A stretch of DNA of 64,000 nucleotides, taken from NCBI GenBank assembly GCA_015350385.1, contig WNKI01000002.1, positions 2,772,643 through 2,836,642 of the forward strand, read 5' to 3'. Origin of the DNA: Aculops lycopersici (lineage: Eukaryota; Arthropoda; Arachnida; Trombidiformes; Eriophyidae). Positions 11,796 through 26,053 of the stretch are shown here, one piece after another (the stretch's first letter is position 1; every line of letters starts with the position of its first letter). The notes beneath the pieces were generated by a model that was given only the letters and a program-made list of their open reading frames with translations, searched no databases and had not been told where the DNA came from. The position numbers and the translations under genes are program-made.

Positions 11796-13193
11796 TCGAC
11801 AACTTTGCATTATATTTCATTATATAGCTAGTTTATTTGGGTCTCGCATGGTGAATTCAGTTTAGTCTCAAGTCTAGACAGCGACACGAAGATCGCAATT
11901 ATATTGTGCGCATTCGGATTGGATGCGCACATTGCAACATTCATTGGGATGCGCGATTCAAGGGAATCAAGGCAAAGGGGGAACTCGAGATCAATTCAAT
12001 GCAACGAACTGGCCAGCAAGATGAGCAACGTAATTTTAGCAACCACCACCTAAATTCTTCTCAAGAAAATAGTTTGCCATTTTACTAACTGAGTTATTCT
12101 TCTCCGTAGTAGAATTACTAGAGCTCAACTTCCGCCTCAGAGGCGTGCCAAGATCCAGCCCACTGATTTCCTCTGTTCTATTGCGCTGCAACGGCGGCCA
12201 CAGTTGCCGTTGGCTTCACTACAACGAGTCCATTGCGCTCGTGGCCATCATTTTCCTTTAAGCGCGCGCCTTAGTTAGCCATTAATATGAGGCAAGCTTC
12301 TCTCAAAACGGAAGCGGGAGTTTTAAGTGCACATTCGCCTAAAACTCCAAACTAAAACCACCAGCCAGGCCCACAGTCCGCCTGCCACTGGCCGCCTTCT
12401 ATTAAGCGGAAGAAGTTTTTAAACTCATTCTTCGGGTTGCTCATTTGTGGAAGCGCAAAATTTCGTTAGCTCCGTCCATCGAAACCACTGGCACTAGGAA
12501 ACCAGCAGCAGCCACCGCTGCGGCCTTTGAGTCGACAGCAGCGGCAATAACGAAGAAAACACCGAAAGCGGAGAAGTAGAGGCTAGCCTCGGCGGTCCAA
12601 TTTTAGTCGGAACTTTATACCAACCATCGCCGCACGTCAACTTATCAAAACTTTTCCATCTACCATACTACTCTAGCCGCTGTTGTTGTTGTTGCTAGCT
12701 GTGACTTGGCCCGGCCACCTAACTAAGCGCAACTCGCGATTAGCTAGCGCAAGAGTTAGAGCTGGAGCTCGCAATTTTGAGTGAAATTTCGATCCGGTAG
12801 CGTAGAAAATGTAGAAGAGTGGGAGTTTCTAATTTCCCAAGCGCGCGTTGTGCGCTATGTTGCGCTGCGTTGTATTTTGCTCGGCCCCGTTCCGTTGTGG
12901 GGGACCTAGCGACTTTAGGCGCTAGGAGCTCTCCTCTGTAGGCCACCAATGGCAGCGCTACTCACTCTGTGCGACCGCCGCCGTCGCGCACAGGGAGAGA
13001 GGGAAGCAATTAAAAAGTGTGTTTGTGTGCTGCGCTGCACACAAACATCGCACGTTGCGCGCGTCATTCGCGCGGCAAGTTTCGCCTATTAATGCGCTCC
13101 GCTCAAGCAGAGAGCCGCATTAGCGGACGCACTAATTGCTCTCACCACCAAACTACACCGCATCAGTGTGAGAGGCACCACTAATCAAATTGT

Positions 13194-13227
<34 letters not shown>

Positions 13228-13230
13228 AAC
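13194..13230. repeat. (CCG)n trinucleotide repeat
   Basis: About nine CCG units, followed by CCA units. High CpG locally, with no coding context. Confidence 0.9.
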
Positions 13231-16200
13231 TAACACCAACGATAGTTTTTAATGTAGTGGCTTGCAAACAAGCATCACGCAACATGAAGCATGAGCCTCG
13301 CTAATCGACTACCAGCCTTCATCGACCACAAGCACGACGCTCATTTGGTTTTTGCAACTGTTTAAACTTTAATTTAACCTCAACTAGTCGGCTAGTTAAC
13401 CGGAACCAAGTGGCACATCGCCAGACTGATTGCGCTTTTGGTTGAAATGTGCAAATTTGTGCCAAGTAGAGCGCAAGTTGTTGCCAAGTTGCCACTAGTG
13501 CTGCTGCTGCTGTTGCTAGTTGCGCGCGTTTATTAGCTTAGGGCACTTTATTACTTTGCCACAAGACCACCGCTGCCGCCGCCGCCAATGGCAACTCCCG
13601 TTGAGTCTATTAACTCTGGATGCCGACTAATTTTGGCAAGAGCCAAGCAGCCAGTCGGCCAATAAACAACAGGAAGCTGCATATAATAATGAGTGCTGCT
13701 TGTTTGCCGCAACCACCGGCGACTGTGACTGCGAGGAGATTACGCGCCATCACAGCAAGCTGCAGCCACGAGTAGCTTGTTGTTTTTTGCTTGTGTTATT
13801 ATTGCTGCTGCTGCCGCTGGTTGTCATATTAGCAGTCGTTGTAGTCAAGTTTTTCAACCATAGTCGTCGCATGCCAGCCACTTAGACTAACAGAGCCATT
13901 GTAGCTCTGTCTAAGTCTGTCTGTCTTTTTCAGTTAATTGATTGTGATTTGCTAGCTCACGCAATCCGCTCAACTCATTTGTTTGCTCTTTTGTTTGTCA
14001 AGCGGAAGTTGCGAGCGCGTGCACACCAAAAGCGAGTGTTAGTGTGAGGGGGGAGGGAGAGTTGCGCAATTCATTTGAATAGGAGGAGGAAGGGGGAAGA
14101 AAAAACTGTGAGCAAACATCTGCGCCCAAGGCGAGCGCGTCAAGTTGATTTGCATTAACTTTTTAGAGGCCCCCTTTAGTATTATCTGTCTCCGCTAACA
14201 TTGCAACTATCATGTCATTATCTCATTGGCCTCGTGCTGCTGGCGAACATGAGACTGCCAAATTAATCGGAACTCATTAATCAATCTATCAATCAATTAG
14301 GATCTTTGTCGTTGTTCTAGGAATTTTGCCGCCTTCCGCTTTAAAATTATTGAAGCGTTGCAACAGCAACGAGAGCAACTACAAAAACTAGAGACTTGTC
14401 CTTTAGTCTCTCTGTCTCTTCGTTAGTTTTTAGTTAATCATTTGAGACAAGTTAAAACAGGAGAATTTTCTCTCAATCGAGTCGAGTCGAGTCAAGTCAT
14501 TATGTCAACTTAAAGTTAGAAGAAGGAAGCAAGCCGTTGTCCGTTACGTAACCAGAGCCAAAATGTAACGAGCTGCCATTAGCGCAACTAGGCAACCGTC
14601 GGCAATAGGTGAAAGAAATGAGCTGCGCATTCTATTTTGTGTGTAATGAGCGCAAGATGAAATATCTGGCCGCTAAACAGAAGAAATGATTAGTTAGTCG
14701 AGTGGCGCCAAGAATCGCAAGAATCGCTTGTTGGTTTCGTGTTTATTGCCACTCCTAATCGACGATGATGGCAACCAGGTGACATTATTTACAACACAAA
14801 GTGTGCAACTCACCGCTACTGCCACAATACTAGAATACACTAAATAAGCATTCGTCGTCGTGGTGGTCGTCATTTTAGTTGTTCATTGGACTTCATTCAT
14901 TCGTTTGTTATTTTAGTTTAATTTTGGGAGAAGTAATATTTTTGTGGTTGTTGGATCTCCATTTTGACATCTCGCCGCAAGCAAGAAGTTGTGGCTCGTT
15001 GGCGCCGGTGAATGAACTCAACTATTGCGCAACAACCACCACCAACTCGAGGAGTGTAGTGGCAAAAACTATTGTGTTCGAGGCTGAAACTCGCTTATCG
15101 CGAGCGAGAGAGAGAGGGAGTATTGTTATCTAATTCGATTGATTTGCTCCATCGTTCGCTAGCTCGCGTTTTTTTGACGATAGTAAGTTTTATAAATTTT
15201 CCAAGCAAAAATTTCAATTTAAAATTTTAATTTCACAGCCAACTTGAGGCCAATTCAAACCAATGAGAAAGGGAGAGAGGGAAAACCATGTTTTTTCGTA
15301 GAAATGGAGAGTTTTATGAGCGTTGCGTAGACTTTACTGGACGGCGGCAGCTAGTGGCCGGGGATTGCTGCTCGATTGCACAAATAAATTGGAAATTCTT
15401 CATTAATATGGCCAGTCGCTATACTCTGTCGCTCTTTCTGCGGCTATGGCCCACGCTCGGTGGTTTTTTCGCTGCCATTGTGTGTATGTCACTCAATCAA
15501 TAGTTAATGTCACGCCTGCAGCTCTACCTCAGCTTAGCTCAACTCGACTATATGAGCAACACGAGCAATAAGCGCTAGTAACACTGGCAACTAGACCACC
15601 GCTTGGAGTAGGAGGCGGCGAAGGTTGAGGTGAAGAGAAAATCAATTTACTTTTCTCTTCAGCGGCACCAATGAGCATTTTACTTCTTTTTTTACTTTTT
15701 TACGTTAAAAACTAAGGCGACCGGAAACTAACGCTCTGGCCGTGTGAGCGACTGGAAATAATTGAACTTTGAGAGTTTGTTACTTCCATGCTTCCATCGC
15801 TTGCTTAGTAGCAAGCGATTATGTTGCACCACCGTCAGCCGCTCACCTAAACTTATACTTGGACTTTTAGAGCGCCCCACGCGTGCTAGTTTAGAGTTTA
15901 ATTTATGTAACGAGCCGCTGCAGTCAGGTAAGCAACAACCAGTGGCCTTGACGATACTAGCGGCCGGAAGATGCTTACTCTCGATCAAATGGTCGCTCTT
16001 CCTCTCAAAGTGGAGGTTTTGTTCAAAAAATTAAGCCAGTGGAATTCATGTGTCCAACTCAATCACCAAGTTGAAATGTTAATTAGAAAGCAAACAAAGA
16101 GGGAAAGGTAAACACTGAGCTGGCGAGTGGGGAGATAGGAGCTCTTTGCACTTGGACTTTTTTGTTCAACTTTTATCATTTTCTCTCCAATTCGATGAGC

Positions 16201-17925
16201 ACAATGAAACCCGAGCACTTAATGACGATTCGCAAGTCGTGATATTGATGATCCTCATGGTTGCTCTTTTTTGTTGCTACTGCTGTTTCCGTTGTCGAGT
16301 TGGTGTGTAGCAAATGGAAACGTATGGCCAGTAGCAAAATTGTAAGCCAAAGAGGCCAATCCATCAATTGAAATTAAGTGAACAGTGACCAATAAACTGG
16401 AGCGAGCAGAATTTACCTGCATCAGTGATTCGTCACTTAACTTCAGAAGTTGGGGTCGCCAGCTTCTCTTCCGCGGCGCGAGATTCAATATTTAATCAAT
16501 AAATACAGTAGCAGTTAGCGAGTTGACAAGCATCCAACTTCCTGATGGAAGTCGTAGCAGTAGAAGAAGTGGTGGCGTTGAACTGGCTACTTGAACTCCT
16601 GCGCGTCAGGTAAATGAATCCACTAGTCAACCGCGAGCACTCTAGATGGTTAGGTTGTATATTGGATTTCCAATTTAACCACTGGAGATGGCGTCTGATT
16701 TCAACAACATGTGATTTCTTTTCTTTTTTACTCTCGACAGCTAAAAACTCGAGCAAACTCGCGCCGGCCGGTCGCTTGGGGGCCGGCAAACAGCGAGGAG
16801 CACAAAACGAATGGCCATTTTTGAGGCGCTCAGTTTCTCTTCGTTTGCAGGTCGGCTCGGAGTTAGTGAGACGATGACGACGAGAGAGACGATTGCAAAG
16901 TAGAACTTGAGGACGAAATAGAAGAAAGAGAAGAACAAACAAAGAAGTCTCATTAAGTCTCGTCTACTTCTCGCTTTTAAAAAGCTTTTCCCTTGTCCTC
17001 CAAAGGTTTTGGTCTAGTTTTGGGCTCCCATTGTTTGCTCACCTGGACAACGGCAGTAGCAGCGGTGGCAGTGGTAGTCGCGTTTGTTAAAGATCCCGTT
17101 TTGTAGAGAGCTTAAGAGTTTTCCATCAAAATCGTGGGCTACCGACTTTTCAATGCACCAGTTTGCTGATTATCGCTCCAGTTAGAGAGGAGAAGAGAAG
17201 AGCAAGAAGATTCAGCTATTAGACTCAGTGGTGGCAATCGTCAATGGCGTTTACCTGCGAGAGTTTAGAACTAACTCACCAGCCATAAGCTGCAAACGAG
17301 CAAATAGAGCAGGCAACCGATTGAAGCAGACATTTTGGCGTCGTTTCATCCTCTTCGCCATCCAATTCGAATGCGCAAATTTCAATTTGGCTTTGGCCTT
17401 GGCCGCCAAATTGTCAATCAGATTGAACTCTCTCTCTCTCTCATTTCATATCCACTGCTCAATATTCTCACCATCAACTTGGGACTTACCTTAGCCAAAA
17501 TTCCTATGCAACGCTCATGAGTTTTAGATGCTTCTGTTGCTGCTGTTGTTAAGGTGGATGCCTAAATTTTGTTCCTCCTTGGCCATGATATTAGCTGAAA
17601 TTCTGGTTATTTTATTTTTAGGCGAGATAATCAGACTGGAGGTTAGTTTTTTTGTTTGGTTGTCGTTGTGCTTATACTTTTTCTCTTTGGCGCTCTTATA
17701 ATAGAAAAAACTACGCGACGCCAATCAACGCGCTCCGGTCAAAATGAGCAGCCGCATCGTTAATCAGGATGACCGTTACTTTTTTGCGGCTTGCCGCTAA
17801 ATCAGGGAGAGAGTGGGAAAAACTGGTGCCACTGCAACTAATCGAGTGTCGCCTCAGTTTCCTCTCCCCATTCTCTTGTTGACCGACTGGGCTACTCGAT
17901 TTGTGTATATGAGTTGAGTTGAGAC

Positions 17926-17949
17926 GAGGTGAGGTGAGGTGAGGTGAGC
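17926..17949. repeat. (GGTGA)n pentanucleotide repeat
   Basis: Short tandem array of GGTGA/GGTGAG units in otherwise unremarkable DNA. Confidence 0.8.
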
Positions 17950-20900
17950 CGAAGTGAATGGCCGCCGCTGTCGCCAATCGATACGCAAAACACAAAAGGT
18001 AAACTCTGGCCGCGCGAGAGCTAAAGTTGCCCCAATTCGAATGTCCAACTCAACTAACTAGAAATTCCACATTCTCGATGACTTGAGGTTCAGAGGCGAG
18101 AGTTGAATTGAGTTTGCTCTCGTTTTACTCGGTTTGCTCATCATCATCAACAGCAATGGCAATGGTAACAATACCAGTTTTTGATTGTGATCCTCTCTGT
18201 AAGATTTCTCATTCTCTGCTTCCATCGCAGATCGCCATTTACTCATGTCTCCCTCTCTCTTCAGAAACAACATTTTAGTGGCAAACTAAAATTGGAAATG
18301 GAAGCATTTTTTAGTTATTGATGAGAAAACAAAGGCTCACTGGTTGTTTGGTTGGTGTGGCACAAAAAGATACAAACTTGCGATAATTCACGACTTCCGT
18401 GTCGTCAGCTAACTTTCAAGTCAAGCAGACTTTTTTCGTGTCCAATGGAAATTTTCACCGACAACATTGCGATTGTTTTCTCACCAAATCAGAGGCGAAA
18501 ATAATCACCATAGTTGAAGTCGAAATTTTATTTTATTTTATATCAATCGGGAAAACTAACCAAAGGAAAACAATGCGAGCAAGAGGGACCGAGGAGGTCG
18601 CAAAAAAGTGGCGTTTGCGCGAGCTGTTTTTTGTGAAAAGTCGATTGCACGTCCACCTGAGCAGCAAATAAGAGAAACACAGGGAACCGTAAGGTCCACG
18701 AGCAAAAGAATCACAACCATCAGATTGGAAGAATTAGAACAACAGTAAGGAGGCAAATGAAACACAATGGATGATGGATGTCCCGCGTCGCCGGCTCTAC
18801 CTGGCCGGTTGGCCACTTGGTTTCGTTTGGTTCCAACTGACCAAGTGACTGGTGCGCGCTGATGCTCATTTCACCTGGCTCCTATTGTTTTTTCCAACTT
18901 ACAAACCAAAGCTTGCTGTTAGTCTAGTGTCCCGCTGATTGTGGCGCTTGCCCTTTACTTGAAATCCTCTATTAATTTACCTTTACTTTTTGGTTGATTG
19001 AAAAATTTCAACTCAAACTGGGGAGAGGAGAAAGAATGTTTTTTGTTCCTCTTTTCTGTTCGTCTCTTAGATGAGGCAAATCAAACGCGCAAATACAAAA
19101 TCAATTGTGTGGCACTGCCACACTAATTGATCAACACGCTCCAATAGAGACGAAGACGGCGAGCGAGCGAGTAATGAACTTTTCCCCAAACCGCAGGAGC
19201 CAACCTGACGCCCTGAGGTCAAGTTGTTCCGCTTCTTCGTTTTCTTAGTAGTAAGTTTTTCCTTCTCTCTCTCCCTCACTTTCATCTATTTGCAGCTCCA
19301 TTTTGAACAAAACCGCAAACTCAATTGAGTGTCGCACATTCCATTCTCTCCACTTGCAGCCGAGAGAGAGAGGAGCTGGTGTCATTCTTACCTTCGGCAC
19401 TTACCTGCACGCGTGTCGCACAGGTAAAAAAGACGCGCCAGACCAACGGGCGACTCCATTGGTTCCGCTCGCCTTTTCTCCTCCTCTCTTTAGTCGTTCT
19501 CTCTGAGTTCAAGTCTCTCTTTCTCTCTTTACCTTGCTTTGCTTTTTTTGTTATTGGCAGTCGAATTGCTTAGAATCGCCGTGGGGGCGGCAGAGTCGCC
19601 ATAAGAGCAGAGGAGTAACTGGAGAAGCGGCGATAGTGGAAAGTAGTAACTAGTATTAGAAAGTTTGCACTGTGAAATGCAAAGGAGCGCACGAGAGAAT
19701 AAGCCAGCAACCAGCTGAGACTGCGATTGTTTCTCTAGTTAACTTCATTGAATTGGCCGGTGTTTTATATACTCACACAACGATTGGTACTCCCTCGTGC
19801 GGCAAATGAACTCGTTCAGTCGTCGAAGTATATTAACTCGCTAGTACTTTATATGAACTAGAAGTCGACTCGGATGACAAAAATTGAAAGTAGTATCACT
19901 ATTATACCTAAAAAAGCAAAGAGTGGGAGAGAGAGAGAGGGAGTCAATAAGTAAGAGAGCAGCTGACTCACCGGAGACCAAAGTGCATATTCAACTTGAA
20001 CGAAGACAACTGCTACGGGGTAGACGAGAGTCTCTCAAAACTTTTCTCCTCTTACACCCATTTTTTCATTTCCGATTGTTTGTTGTTATGTCGATACTTT
20101 TACTTTTTCACGATCTCTTTCTCTTTGAACTCAAACTTGATCATCATCAAGTCGGAGCCAACTAAGTCGCACGCGCGCCGCTGTCAGCGCAAAGTCGCAA
20201 ATTTCCAGGGGAAAAAACTTGAAAAGTAGATCAGCTTTTTAGCCTCCTCCGAGACTAACTTTGAGAGACTCGATGTCGATGTCGAAATTGCCAATTGCGT
20301 TGGCGTCAACACAACGACGACGACGGCTGACTGACTACTTGCAACTTTTGGCAACTGGCGCGCGTCATCCAGGTCGTTAGTTGAGTTTGCAAGTCTAGTT
20401 TATCGACTTTGTCATCGTTCGCGAGCCGAAATAAGCAGCGGTAGTTGCAAAGCCAATAGAGTTGAAATTGCAAAGAGAGGAAGACGACCACGATTGCGAT
20501 TGTGAGACGACAGGCAGCTGGCTAAATTTAGTGCTGCTATTGCAACGATTGCTAGGTGCGCGAGATGACGCTCAAATTAATAGTCAAGTTTTGGATGGTG
20601 GCAGCAAAGAGTTTGGCGCTATAATTTTCACTTGGCCTAGCAGATTAGCGCCGACGCGTCACTCTTTAACTCAGTTAATAGTTTCTCACTGAACAGATCT
20701 ATTGGCTTGGATATTAATGCTCTTGCTAGGCGCAGAATAATATTGGCCTTTCACTGAAACTCGCGACTTCCGGTTCCTCACCAATCAGTGGCACAAGAGC
20801 GGCGCGGTTAGCGACAGCCGCAGGTGGTTTCTCTCCTTCTATAAAACGAGCGTGATTGCCCGACTAGATTTACTTCTCCTTCTTTTACACACTCAATCTC

Positions 20901-22767
20901 CCAACTAAACACAGCAAGCGAGAGATAGCTAGCAAGCCAGCTAGTTAGCTACTAACGGCCGAGCTGACGGCGGGTCAGTGGCCAGTAACTGAGTAGTGGT
21001 TGCAAGTTCAAGTGTTGGACTGCGAGAAAGACAGTGGGGGAAAATGAGATTTTTGCTAAAAAAAATCTCCAGTTAAAACTTAGCCACTCGATAAAGGTAA
21101 ACTTAAACTTAAAATCGGGCCACTTCTCAAATTCTTGTTGAGTTGGTTGCTTGCAACTAACGCGATCACAACACCATCACTAGCAACAGCAACAACAACA
21201 AAAAACTCAAGAGTTACCTTCAGCCTCGGCGCTCGTTAAGTGAAGTTGTGAGTAAATTACCCGCCGCAATAGACCAACACAACGACGAGAGTTTAAACTG
21301 GAGATAACTAGCCGTTCGTTCCTATAGGCTCATCAGATTGCCTTTCGGCCCTTCGATGACGAAGGGAAAGCGGAAATTGCACAACTCCTTTGGCTTCTGT
21401 TACCCAACTTTTCCCCCCTTTCCTTCTCGTGCTCTCAACTCGCTTTTAAGTTTAGGTTTTTCTCAGTTTGAATCCAGGTTAGTTTTCACCCAAAAGTGGG
21501 CAGCTGGCTCAAACCAACTGAAGCCACTAATTTCCTTGGCTTTTGAGCGGCTCACTCGGCGGCTAACTTGACGTCAAGTCTAGTAGCAGCAGCCAGCCAG
21601 TTAGCGAGTCAGCTAGCCTCAAATCTTTCAACTCTATTTTTCTTCAACCATCAAGCTTAAAAAGTTCCCCTCTCTTTCTCTTTCAACGGAATAAAAATCT
21701 AATAAACTCCAAGTGGATTCTTCGCGGTCGCGGTGGTCGTCTTGTTGGCTCGTTAGTTGCTTTGGTTTTGGTCTGTGGAAAAGCCAATCGATCGATCGCA
21801 TAAATTGTCTGCGCCCCCACTAACTTTGTTCGCCAGCAAACTGCGCGACCACCGCAATCACCACTAATATGAATCCATCAATTTGGCAGCCCCAAGCAAG
21901 CGGCCGGGCGACACGCGTTGTCCGTGTATTAGAAGTGGTGGCGCTAGTGGAGGTTGTGCTGGTCGTGGCGGCAAAAGAGCAATGGAGTTTTCATAAAACT
22001 GCTCGTTGAAGACTAAAAGCGACAACGACGACCAAAGAAGCCAACTAAAAAACGTCAACTCCCCTAAAGTCCAAAGTTTCGTATTGGTCCCACAGGAAAC
22101 TAAACTGGCCCACCAGTTTCTGCACTCGGCAAATGAGATTCGATGGCTGGAATTAGCGACATCAATTACTCGTCGCGCTAGCGACGCTCAAAACAACACA
22201 CAACTCGGGAGTTTACGTGGCGGCGGAAGTTACCGCATTACGCATTGAAATCTACTGCTGCCAGTGCAGCTTTTTAGAAGCTGGAAGGAGTGCGATGCGA
22301 TTGGTTTGCTGCTATAGAAGGGAAAGAGGAGGGAAAGCAACAGAAACGATGACATCAAGCGAGGAATCAGTCAGTTTGGTGGATGGAACTTATTGATCGA
22401 TTTGCCATTAGATTAGCCAGCAGGCGAAATTGAGACTCTTAATGCGCTAGGTGGTTTTTTGAGCTCTAGAGCGCCAGGTGTGTGCGTGTGTGCTGCCTCT
22501 ATGGCGGCTATCGCGGCGGCCGCGTGTGCACAAATTAGCGCGCTGCGGTGAGGCGTATGCACTCAAGCGGGCGAGCGACAAGTGCGCCTACAGGCGCAGT
22601 AATAATTGCAAACCGAGTGTGCATCCACCAGCGCTAGCTTCCACTGACATCAGTTCACCTAGTGGGCGGAGCAACCAATTTGCGTTGGGCGCAGCGCTAG
22701 ACATTGTGACGCATAATAATTTGCACCGCCATCACAGAACCAAAAACTTTCTACCTCTCTCTCTCTC

Positions 22768-22787
22768 NNNNNNNNNNNNNNNNNNNN
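22768..22787. other. Assembly gap (20 N)
   Basis: A run of N preceded by a CT repeat and followed by TACG tetramers, degraded ACGT-rich words, an AC run and then another CT repeat (22901-22942). The flanks look like consensus failure in a long dinucleotide repeat. Confidence 0.97.
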
Positions 22788-22897
22788 TACGTACGTACGT
22801 ACGGTCGGACGGACGACAACTACGTACGTCGGTCGGCGCGACGCGCGTACGACTATGTAGACGACATATATACTACACACACACACACAACTAACTA

Positions 22898-22942
<45 letters not shown>
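22788..22942. repeat. Degraded TACG/CGGA words, AC run and (CT)21 beside a gap
   Basis: TACG tetramers pass into irregular GTCGG and TACG mixtures, a short CA run at about 22874-22889, and a pure CT run at 22901-22942. The gradual decay from one simple word to another is unusual for genomic DNA and suggests base-calling or polishing artefact. Confidence 0.75.
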
Positions 22943-22948
<6 letters not shown>

Positions 22949-25900
22949 CTTCCGGCGCAAGCGAGAGCCGCCAGCGCAAAAATCCAATAAGCTGCCCGTT
23001 GAAAGCAAGCACATGAGGGACTAGCGTAGAGAAATCAGCAGCATTAGCAACTTGCGAGACCAAACGAAGCAGAGGAGCAAAAATAAATTTTAAAATCTCC
23101 TTAAGTGATTCACTTAATTTTGCTCCTTTTGTTGAGCAAGCAGCCTGAAGAGTTGAGTTTTCTACACTCTGCACGCTAGTAGCGGAGTAGAGCTGCTACA
23201 CGCAGTCGGTGGTTGTGTGGCCATAGTAAACACACGTCGATTGCAGTGGCACGTCCAATCTTAATGAGTTTTCCCCTCTCCTCCTCTCTTTCCTCTAGGA
23301 TTTCAGCTAAGGTTCAAACGCCCACTTTGACTCTTTGGTCGAGATCGTTAGTGAAGAGTTTTCCTTTTTTGGTAAACTCCTCAAAATTGGGGGCAAAAGG
23401 GTCGCCCTCTCCTCCCCCTTTTTAGCCGCTGATTACGTCACCAACTGACGACGAAATAAGGGGAGCAAGGAAGTCTCAGTGACTCACTCACTCGCCTGCA
23501 CAATAGCAACTAACCAGCGAACGAGCCAAGTGCCAATTAGGAGCGAAAGTCGCTTGGAGCAATTTGGCTAGCTTGTATTGGCGAGCCAGTTAGTGGAAAC
23601 TTCTATATTTTCCACTTGCCTCAATGGAAATGCAACGAAGGCTCGTCGTCGTTGGCCACTCGTCGCCAATCGAATGCTTGCAACGGAGGAAGCTGGCGAT
23701 AAAAACTCGGAGAGCGATAATCGTCTTTAGTTGGGCGCCAGCGGAAGTGGCGGCTGGCATTCGTTGGTGGCTCGCTGTCGCATCATCGATGAGACTTTGC
23801 GAGATAGCGGCGATGACGACTTGCTAAGATCTCGAGAGAAAGTCGTCAGTCTCAACGAGAGGAGAGTACGTGATGCCTGCTGCTGCCGCCGCTACTCGGC
23901 TGACTAGCTGGCATCCACGGGTTAGTTGGTGCCACAAGAGCTTACGTAGCCAGTTGGGATTGTGAAAAATATCTCCCCTTTATAATCCAATTATCATCAT
24001 TATCCCTGCGGACCAGACACCAGGCGGCGGGAGTTTAAAATTTCTCCCTAGAACATGGTGCTACGAGGTGATGTGAGGAATTAAAGCGAGCGGATCCAGG
24101 AGGAGAGAAGAGAGATGAGTCTCTCGCCTTCTGCTTTCATTTCCAGTTGTTAGCCAACCAGTCGGCCTGTCGACTGCTAACTTGGTCCTCTGGACAGATA
24201 GATGGATAGATAGATAGATAGATAGATAGATGAGGGAGAGATGGAGAAATAGGAGGAAGAATTTGAGAAAGTCTTAAGTAGACTTTATTACGAATCAGCT
24301 GGCAGCAGATGACGCAAATTGGCAGTACTTCTCTTGCACAACTTCCGGCACCTCATCCTTCGCTGCTGCTGCCGCCGCCGAGTGGAGGGATAATTTAACG
24401 AAGGCAAAGAAAACTCCTCCACTTTCCTTTCCGGTTCCAACTGATCGCGGCAAAATAAACGCAACATTGATGTGACGCGCAGCAGCAGCAGTAGCATTAA
24501 CAGCAACAACGAGAAAACCAAAAACTCCTATCGGTTTGTAGGTGCCCATTAGCGATCATGGCTACCAATCCCAAACCCGCGGCATTAGCTGAGCTGCCGT
24601 ATGAAAGTGGGAGACTGAAAAGCGTCGACAACAATAACAACTTTTGGCCAATGGCGACGCAAACGACGATGATACAAATCAACTGCCGATAAGACTCGCG
24701 ACTTTGGTCTAGTTAAGTTGAGTTTAGTTGCGTCAGGTTAAGTTAGCTCAAGGCTCTAGGGCCAGGAACAGCCACTCAAGTTTTAATTTTTGCCATTACC
24801 GTCGGCGAGCTCTACTTCAGTGTCAGGTGAGTCGAGCACTTGAGTTTTTCTAGCCACTGCAGCGGCCGGCGCTACTCTTATCATCATTATCAATTATCTG
24901 AACGGGCGCGCGCCTCGCGGTAAGTTGATTGGGCGTAGCGACAACTACCACTGACTGTTGTTGTTGTTGCTGTTGCTGTTGCTCCAGTCGATTGGGTTGA
25001 ATCGAAGCGAGTGCAAAAACCATACGACTTTATACTGTAACCGAGCCGAAGCGGAAGTTGTGTTTCACTTCGTGGCTCATGTTACGCTTTTGCACACAGT
25101 AGAGTTTTATTCCTACACAGAAAAAGTCGCTATGTGCGTCTCTCCGTCTCCTTCTTCGTGCTCAAATTTTGTGCGCAACCTAGCGGATGCTTGAGCGGCT
25201 TTTAACTTGAAAATTTTGTCCACTCACTTGCTCGCTAATAACTTATCATGTGAGACGAGCCGCGGCCAGCAAAAAGCAACGAGACGCTGAGAGGCCCACG
25301 GACAGGAAGTGGCCAGGAGTGGATAAAACGCGGGGTTACATTTCCCATTGGATTGTAGAATAGTGTACGGCAACATGAGTACATTGCAACGAGTGGAGGC
25401 GGCAGCGGCGGCGGCGGCTGCTGCTGCTTTTGCGGTAGCGACGACGCAATTAAGGTTGTCGTTTGTTATATGGGTTGGCGAAAAAAAGTGACAGTAGTAC
25501 GAGATAAAAACGCGCTGGCAACTTTTTTCTCTCGCTATCCCTAATTCTTGTCGCCGTTTCGACTGTCAATCGACTGGCTCCTTGAGTGGAGAAGAAAATA
25601 CTTTCTCTTTTTTATCGAAGAGAGCAAAGCGAGAGTAAAGATACGCAATCGAACGCCAATTAGTGGTGCGCTCGACGCTGAGCACGCGTAAAAAGTAGCC
25701 GCAAGCAAGTCGAGTTTTTTTAGTTATACCGCTTCTTTCTAGTTGCCGAGAAATCAACTCAAAAGTGGGCCAAGAAAAAGTGAAGAGCTAACGGCTTTTT
25801 CCTAAGGCGTTCATTCCCTAGCAATACAACAACCATGACCACCACCCCTGTCGCTACTGCTTCTGATGACTCTCTTAACTTGAAACCAAGACACGGGGAG

Positions 25901-26053
25901 TAACGAGTCGAGAACCTCGTTACATCAAGGGACAGGTACAAGTGTTTGCGTGTGTTTTCTTTTCATCAGTAATTGCGGGTGAATATGACTGAAAGAAGCC
26001 ATTAGAAGTTTGAAATCTAATTTTCTCGTTTCCTCGGCATAACCTTAAAAATT
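22943..26053. other. Gene-free stretch
   Basis: No supported exon. Contains the GATA array (24197-24232), CTG/TTG words near 24955-24985, a GGC/GCT run near 25390-25425 and scattered ETS-like words (23742, 24341, 25052). Confidence 0.5.
24197..24232. repeat. (GATA)n tetranucleotide repeat
   Basis: About nine GATA units with one GATG interruption. Confidence 0.9.

Larger units (their letters stand above)
9521..22767. other. Gene-free stretch
   Basis: No exon recognised on either strand. It holds simple repeats (10265-10291 TC, 11760-11795 TTG, 13194-13230 CCG/CCA, 17926-17949 GGTGA), a hairpin at 11227-11262 and many CAGGTAA and ACTTCCG words. A TATAAAA at about 20840 could be a core promoter, but no reading frame follows it convincingly. 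Confidence 0.5.

Noticed and set aside
22478..23174. Open frames running through the 20-N gap.
   Set aside because: They include unknown residues and simple-sequence Arg-Glu or Ser-Leu runs. Not supported.
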